8,698 nucleotides of DNA from Pseudomonadota bacterium (lineage in GTDB: Bacteria > Pseudomonadota > Alphaproteobacteria > Rhizobiales > Xanthobacteraceae): NCBI GenBank assembly GCA_963205465.1, contig CAUJKG010000323.1, positions 1 to 8,698 of the forward strand, in the 5' to 3' direction. Shown piece after piece: positions 5,426 through 8,698 of the stretch. How positions within the stretch are numbered: the first letter of the stretch is position 1; every line of letters begins with the position of its first letter. The position numbers were made by a program, and so were the translations under genes. The notes under the pieces are model-generated. The model did no database searches. It was not told the origin of the DNA and saw only the letters and a program-made list of their open reading frames with translations.

Positions 5426-5445
5426 AACCTTTCAGGACAAAGGTT
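5426..5445. repeat. Inverted repeat in the divergent intergenic region
   Basis: AACCTTT and AAAGGTT form perfect 7-base arms around CAGGAC. The site lies between the divergent phasin B and PAS-protein genes, upstream of the phasin -35. It may be an operator or a hairpin. The overlapping TTAACCTT (5424-5431) resembles a CtrA half site, but no second half at the right spacing is present. The remaining bases up to 5573 show no clear promoter. Confidence 0.4.
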
Positions 5446-5573
5446 TCGTGGCGCGTCCCGGCGGGAATAGCTTTCCGGGCGGCCCCAAATTATGAAGAAA
5501 GCGTAAATTCGGGCATGCGACTTGGACCGGCATAGAGGGTCCGGGCGTTTCCCGAACTCGCGTTGGAAAGTAC

Positions 5574-8500
5574 ATGCGTCCGTTTCCGGCCCTCGCCGTA
5601 CTGCTTGCCGAGCCGAAACTCGCGGCCCTGATCCTCGATCCGGCGCCGGCGCTGGTGTTCGACCCGGAAGGCAATCTGCGTTTTGCCAACCGCTCGGCGC
5701 TCTCTGCCTATGGCGCGGCGACCCTTTCCGAGCTGATGGAAAAAAGCGCGTCGCTGTTCGGCGAGATGCCGGACACCGCGCGGGAATTTGCCGAGACGTT
5801 GCCGCTCAACGGACTCTATCGCCGCGAGGCGATCGCGCTCGCGAACGACACCGAGACCTTCCGCTGCGAGCGGATCGGCCTTGCGAATGGCGCCGAGGCC
5901 GTACTCTTCACCGGACTTGCGCGCGAGCGCTTCGACGGCAATGTCGGCAAGGCGTTCGGCGTGCTGTTCGACGGCGAGCGTGCGCCCTTTGCGCTGTTCG
6001 ATCACGACGGCAATCCGCTGCATGCGAACAACCTCGCCAGCGCGATCATGGGACCGGCGGGAACGCTGACGCATCTTCACGCCTCCGCCGCTTCCGCGCT
6101 TTCGGATGCGAGGCTTAAAGGCGCTGCCGAAATTCCCTTCGGCGTTCTGAAAATCTTTCTGAAGAAGCTCTCGCTCGGCTCCCATAGCGTGCTGTTTGCC
6201 TCGTTCGGCCAGCCGGAGCGTGCCGCGGCGGAGCCTGCCGCCGAACCGCGTAGCGAAGAATTCAAAGCAGAGCCGAACAACGATGCCGCCGCCATGGGGA
6301 GCACTGCAACGGCAAACGACAATGTCGGCTGGGAAGTGCCGCCGTTACAGGCCGTAAGCGAGACGCCGGAGCAGACCGAAGACGAGCAACCTGACGACGA
6401 AGATGCAGAGCGCGATGCTACGCGCGAGGCGTTGACGGCCGAAAACACGATCGAGGCGTCTGCGCAGGAAACCGCAAAGACCGCAGCGACTGCAGAACCT
6501 TTGCCGGTGTTGCGCGAAGATCCTTCGCATGAGGCGGCAAAGACAGAAGCCGCCGTGGAAATCTCTCCTGCCGGCAACGCCAGCGAAGTGCAGCAACGCG
6601 AAGAAGTTCGGCAACACGAAGACATCAAGCAACCGGAGGCGGTGAAGGCCGCAGCCGAGGCGCAGGTCTATCCGGTGGTAACGGAGACAAGCGAACAGCT
6701 GCACGAAACCGCGAAGCAAGCCCCCGTGTCCGAAAAGGCCGAAGCAGCGCCGCTCGATCCGCGCGCCGCGGAACATGCGCCGGTTACGGCTGCTGCAACA
6801 CCCATTCAACCCATCGTTTCGCAGACCAAACGCGCACCCTCGCGCTTCGTCTGGCAGGTCGATGCGGAAGGCCGCTTCACGAATATTTCCGGCGATCTCG
6901 CCGAAGGCGTCGGCGCGGCGCAAGCGGGTCGCGTCGGCGAAGACTGGGCCGCACTTGCCGCGCGCGCGGGCATCGCGAATACCGATGCCCTGCTTGCGGC
7001 GGTCAAACGCCGCGACACCTGGTCCGGCGTTTCGGTGCTGTGGCCGGTGGAAGGCACGGAGACCGCGCGCCCGGTCGATCTCGCCGCGCTCCCCGTGTTC
7101 GATCGCGATCGCAACTTCCTTGGCTATCGCGGCTTCGGCGTTTTCCGCGAAGCGATTCCCTTCATCGCGAAAGCAAAACCGGTAGCGCTCGCAAATGAAA
7201 CAACCGTCCACGAACCGGCCGCACTCGCCGAAATCCCGGAAGTAATATCGCCGCCAGCGGAAGACGCGGGCCTGCCGTCGCACGCCGTTGCGGAAGATAG
7301 TGACACCGAAACCGCGCACGAAGAAACTTCCGTCCAAGAAACTTCCACTCATGAGGAAGTTTCGCTCGCGCGGAAAATCGAAGCGGAACACGTCACCCCG
7401 GCCGCTCTCCTCGAAGAGAAATTGAGCGAAGCAGCAGCAACAGACGAAACCGAAGAGACCGCGGCAAACGATGAGTTTCCGCTGCCGCACGAAATCACAG
7501 AAGAACACGGCGCGACCGCTCTCATCGAAGAAAAGCTGAGCGAAACCACCCTCGAAGACGAAGCCGAAGAGACTGCCGCGAACGACGAGTTTCCGCTCCC
7601 GCACGAGCCGGCTGAGTTCGAGGCGCTGCGCGCCGCGGCGCAAGCCGCGATGAACGGAACCATGGCTCCGAGCGAAGGCAGCGAAGACACGCCGCTCACC
7701 GAGCCGGAACCTGAAACGGAAACGGAAACTGCTTCCCTTGCCGCAATCGACGAGAGCGATGCCGCGCCGCGCGACGCACAAGATCGCGAAGCACAAGATC
7801 AAGAGACACAGGATCGCAAGGCGCTGACGCCGAAGGAACAAGTCGCCTTCCGCGAGATCGGCCGCGTGCTGCTGCAGGATACGCTCGAACACGAGCGCGC
7901 GGGCGTGTTGCGCGATCTCGATCGGGCGATGAACCCGCAAAGTCTCCGTGCCGAAAGCCAAACGGAAGCCGAGACGCAACCGCAATTGCCAGAGCACGAG
8001 ACGCCGTCCGAACCCGCGCCCATGCTCGCCGCCACCCCCGATCTCACCGGGGTCAGCGAACGCGCCCTGATGGACCGCATTCCGCTCGGTATCGCGGTGC
8101 ATCGCGACGAGAAACTGCTTTACGTGAACCGCGCGCTGCTCGACTGGGCCGGCTACGAAAATCTCGAAGCGCTGGAGCGCGCGGGTGGCCTGCACCGCGT
8201 GTTCTCGACCGCGCTTCCCGAAGACGCCGATCCGACCGTTTCGCGCGCGCTCGCCATGCGCGGCCCGAACGACGAACCGATCCCGGTCGAAACGCGCTTG
8301 TTCTCGACACCGTGGTACGGCAAGGCCGCACTGGTTTACGTGCTTCGCCGCGCCAATGCCGGCTTCGACGAAAAGCGCGAGAACATGGAGCGCTCGCTCC
8401 GCGCGGCGGAAGCGGCGACGCGCGACCAGCAAGCGATTTTGGATACCGCCACCGACGGCGTGCTGATCATCGACCGCGACGGCAAGATCCTCGGCATGAA

Positions 8501-8698
8501 CAAGTCCGCGGAAGCGCTGTTCAGCTTCGACTTCGCGGAAGTGCAGGACGCCTCCTTCACCATGCTGTTCGCGCCGGAAAGCCACCGCGCAGCGGTCGAT
8601 TATCTCGACAAGCTCGCCACGAACGGCGTCGCCAGCATCCTCAATGACGGCCGCGAAGTAGTAGGGCGCGAGCGGAACGGCGGCCTCATTCCGCTGTT
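5574..8698 (+). CDS. Large multi-PAS sensor histidine kinase, PdhS/DivJ/PleC-like (3' end outside window)
   Basis: One frame without stops runs from ATG 5574 (GGAAAG at 5565-5570) past the window end, giving at least 1041 residues. Order of parts: a PAS-like region with LVFDPEGNLRFANRSAL (about 28-44), a second with FALFDHDGNPLHANN (about 140-154), an acidic Ala/Glu/Thr-rich linker (about 214-420), a PAS-like region starting SRFVWQVDAEGRFTNIS (about 423-530), a second acidic linker (about 535-750), a helix (about 752-785), PAS MDRIPLGIAVHRDEKLLYVNR (from about 829), a coiled coil (about 925-955) and a final PAS ILDTATDGVLIIDRDGKILGMN (from 955). No signal peptide or membrane helix is seen, so it is probably cytoplasmic. 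The last PAS matches what I recall of PdhS-type kinases, which phosphorylate or dephosphorylate DivK and control the CtrA cell-cycle pathway. HisKA and ATPase domains are not in view, so kinase activity is inferred. Confidence 0.85.
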   Translation, partial: MRPFPALAVLLAEPKLAALILDPAPALVFDPEGNLRFANRSALSAYGAATLSELMEKSASLFGEMPDTAREFAETLPLNGLYRREAIALANDTETFRCERIGLANGAEAVLFTGLARERFDGNVGKAFGVLFDGERAPFALFDHDGNPLHANNLASAIMGPAGTLTHLHASAASALSDARLKGAAEIPFGVLKIFLKKLSLGSHSVLFASFGQPERAAAEPAAEPRSEEFKAEPNNDAAAMGSTATANDNVGWEVPPLQAVSETPEQTEDEQPDDEDAERDATREALTAENTIEASAQETAKTAATAEPLPVLREDPSHEAAKTEAAVEISPAGNASEVQQREEVRQHEDIKQPEAVKAAAEAQVYPVVTETSEQLHETAKQAPVSEKAEAAPLDPRAAEHAPVTAAATPIQPIVSQTKRAPSRFVWQVDAEGRFTNISGDLAEGVGAAQAGRVGEDWAALAARAGIANTDALLAAVKRRDTWSGVSVLWPVEGTETARPVDLAALPVFDRDRNFLGYRGFGVFREAIPFIAKAKPVALANETTVHEPAALAEIPEVISPPAEDAGLPSHAVAEDSDTETAHEETSVQETSTHEEVSLARKIEAEHVTPAALLEEKLSEAAATDETEETAANDEFPLPHEITEEHGATALIEEKLSETTLEDEAEETAANDEFPLPHEPAEFEALRAAAQAAMNGTMAPSEGSEDTPLTEPEPETETETASLAAIDESDAAPRDAQDREAQDQETQDRKALTPKEQVAFREIGRVLLQDTLEHERAGVLRDLDRAMNPQSLRAESQTEAETQPQLPEHETPSEPAPMLAATPDLTGVSERALMDRIPLGIAVHRDEKLLYVNRALLDWAGYENLEALERAGGLHRVFSTALPEDADPTVSRALAMRGPNDEPIPVETRLFSTPWYGKAALVYVLRRANAGFDEKRENMERSLRAAEAATRDQQAILDTATDGVLIIDRDGKILGMNKSAEALFSFDFAEVQDASFTMLFAPESHRAAVDYLDKLATNGVASILNDGREVVGRERNGGLIPL
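7386..7607 (+). repeat. Imperfect tandem duplication inside the PAS protein's acidic linker
   Basis: Codons 605-640 (7386-7493) and 644-678 (7503-7607) encode near-identical units separated by three residues. Shared pieces include EEKLSE and EETAANDEFPLPHE, with one codon of length difference in the first third. It is followed further on by short repeats of the AQDRE/AQDQE/TQDRK type (about codons 735-750). The linker thus grows by in-frame slippage or duplication and probably acts as a flexible spacer. Confidence 0.85.

Noticed and set aside
5522..6118. 198-residue plus-strand frame at the start of the PAS gene
   Set aside because: It is Arg-rich and overlaps the PAS frame in another phase; the PAS frame carries the recognisable motifs and continues to the window end.
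6345..8585. 746-residue minus-strand open frame
   Set aside because: It is the codon-aligned shadow of the PAS protein. Its product is Arg/Phe-rich without any domain, whereas the plus strand encodes clear PAS motifs.
1..8698. CRISPR array, insertion sequence or complete novel defence system
   Set aside because: No regularly spaced direct repeats, no transposase or terminal inverted repeats, and no recognisable defence genes were found.

Overview
The window looks like a chromosomal segment of an alphaproteobacterium of the order Hyphomicrobiales (Rhizobiales), probably close to the Bradyrhizobium/Rhodopseudomonas/Xanthobacteraceae group. The grounds are GC-rich third codon positions, a tRNA-His without the extra 5' G, two phasin-family genes, a FixK-type site before a group III truncated haemoglobin, and a large multi-PAS sensor protein of the PdhS (DivJ/PleC-like) type. 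This placement is inference from gene content and cannot be tested here.

Positions 2-3751 hold a tightly packed plus-strand cluster: the 3' end of an SbmA/YddA-like ABC transporter (its nucleotide-binding domain), a 189-aa methyltransferase-like protein of unknown function, a zinc-free MDR-type quinone reductase or alcohol dehydrogenase, a small membrane protein, a group III truncated haemoglobin, and a second small membrane protein. Between the dehydrogenase and the first membrane protein lies a short remnant that encodes the same C-terminal tail as the methyltransferase-like gene. This points to an old tandem duplication that was later rearranged. The haemoglobin appears to have its own FixK/FNR-type promoter and a TTG start.

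Positions 3752-4332 are mostly non-coding: one doubtful small ORF with a coding-like GC profile, a fragment resembling a dispersed rhizobial repeat, and a minus-strand tRNA-His(GTG) with a possible promoter. Positions 4333-5399 hold two minus-strand phasin-family genes, proteins that coat polyhydroxyalkanoate granules. The downstream gene has a promoter overlapped by two TGC-N3-GCA palindromes of the kind bound by the repressor PhaR, and ends in an intrinsic terminator. The upstream gene appears to have its own promoter.

From 5574 to the right edge runs one open plus-strand reading frame of at least 1041 codons that leaves the window without a stop. It has four PAS-like regions separated by two long acidic, low-complexity linkers, one carrying a recent internal duplication of about 36 residues. 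The kinase core would lie beyond the edge. A 746-codon open frame on the opposite strand of this gene is a codon-usage shadow. No complete new defence or mobile system is visible. The most unusual points are the degenerate ABC ATPase next to an uncharacterised methyltransferase-like protein, the gene remnant, and the regulatory sites.
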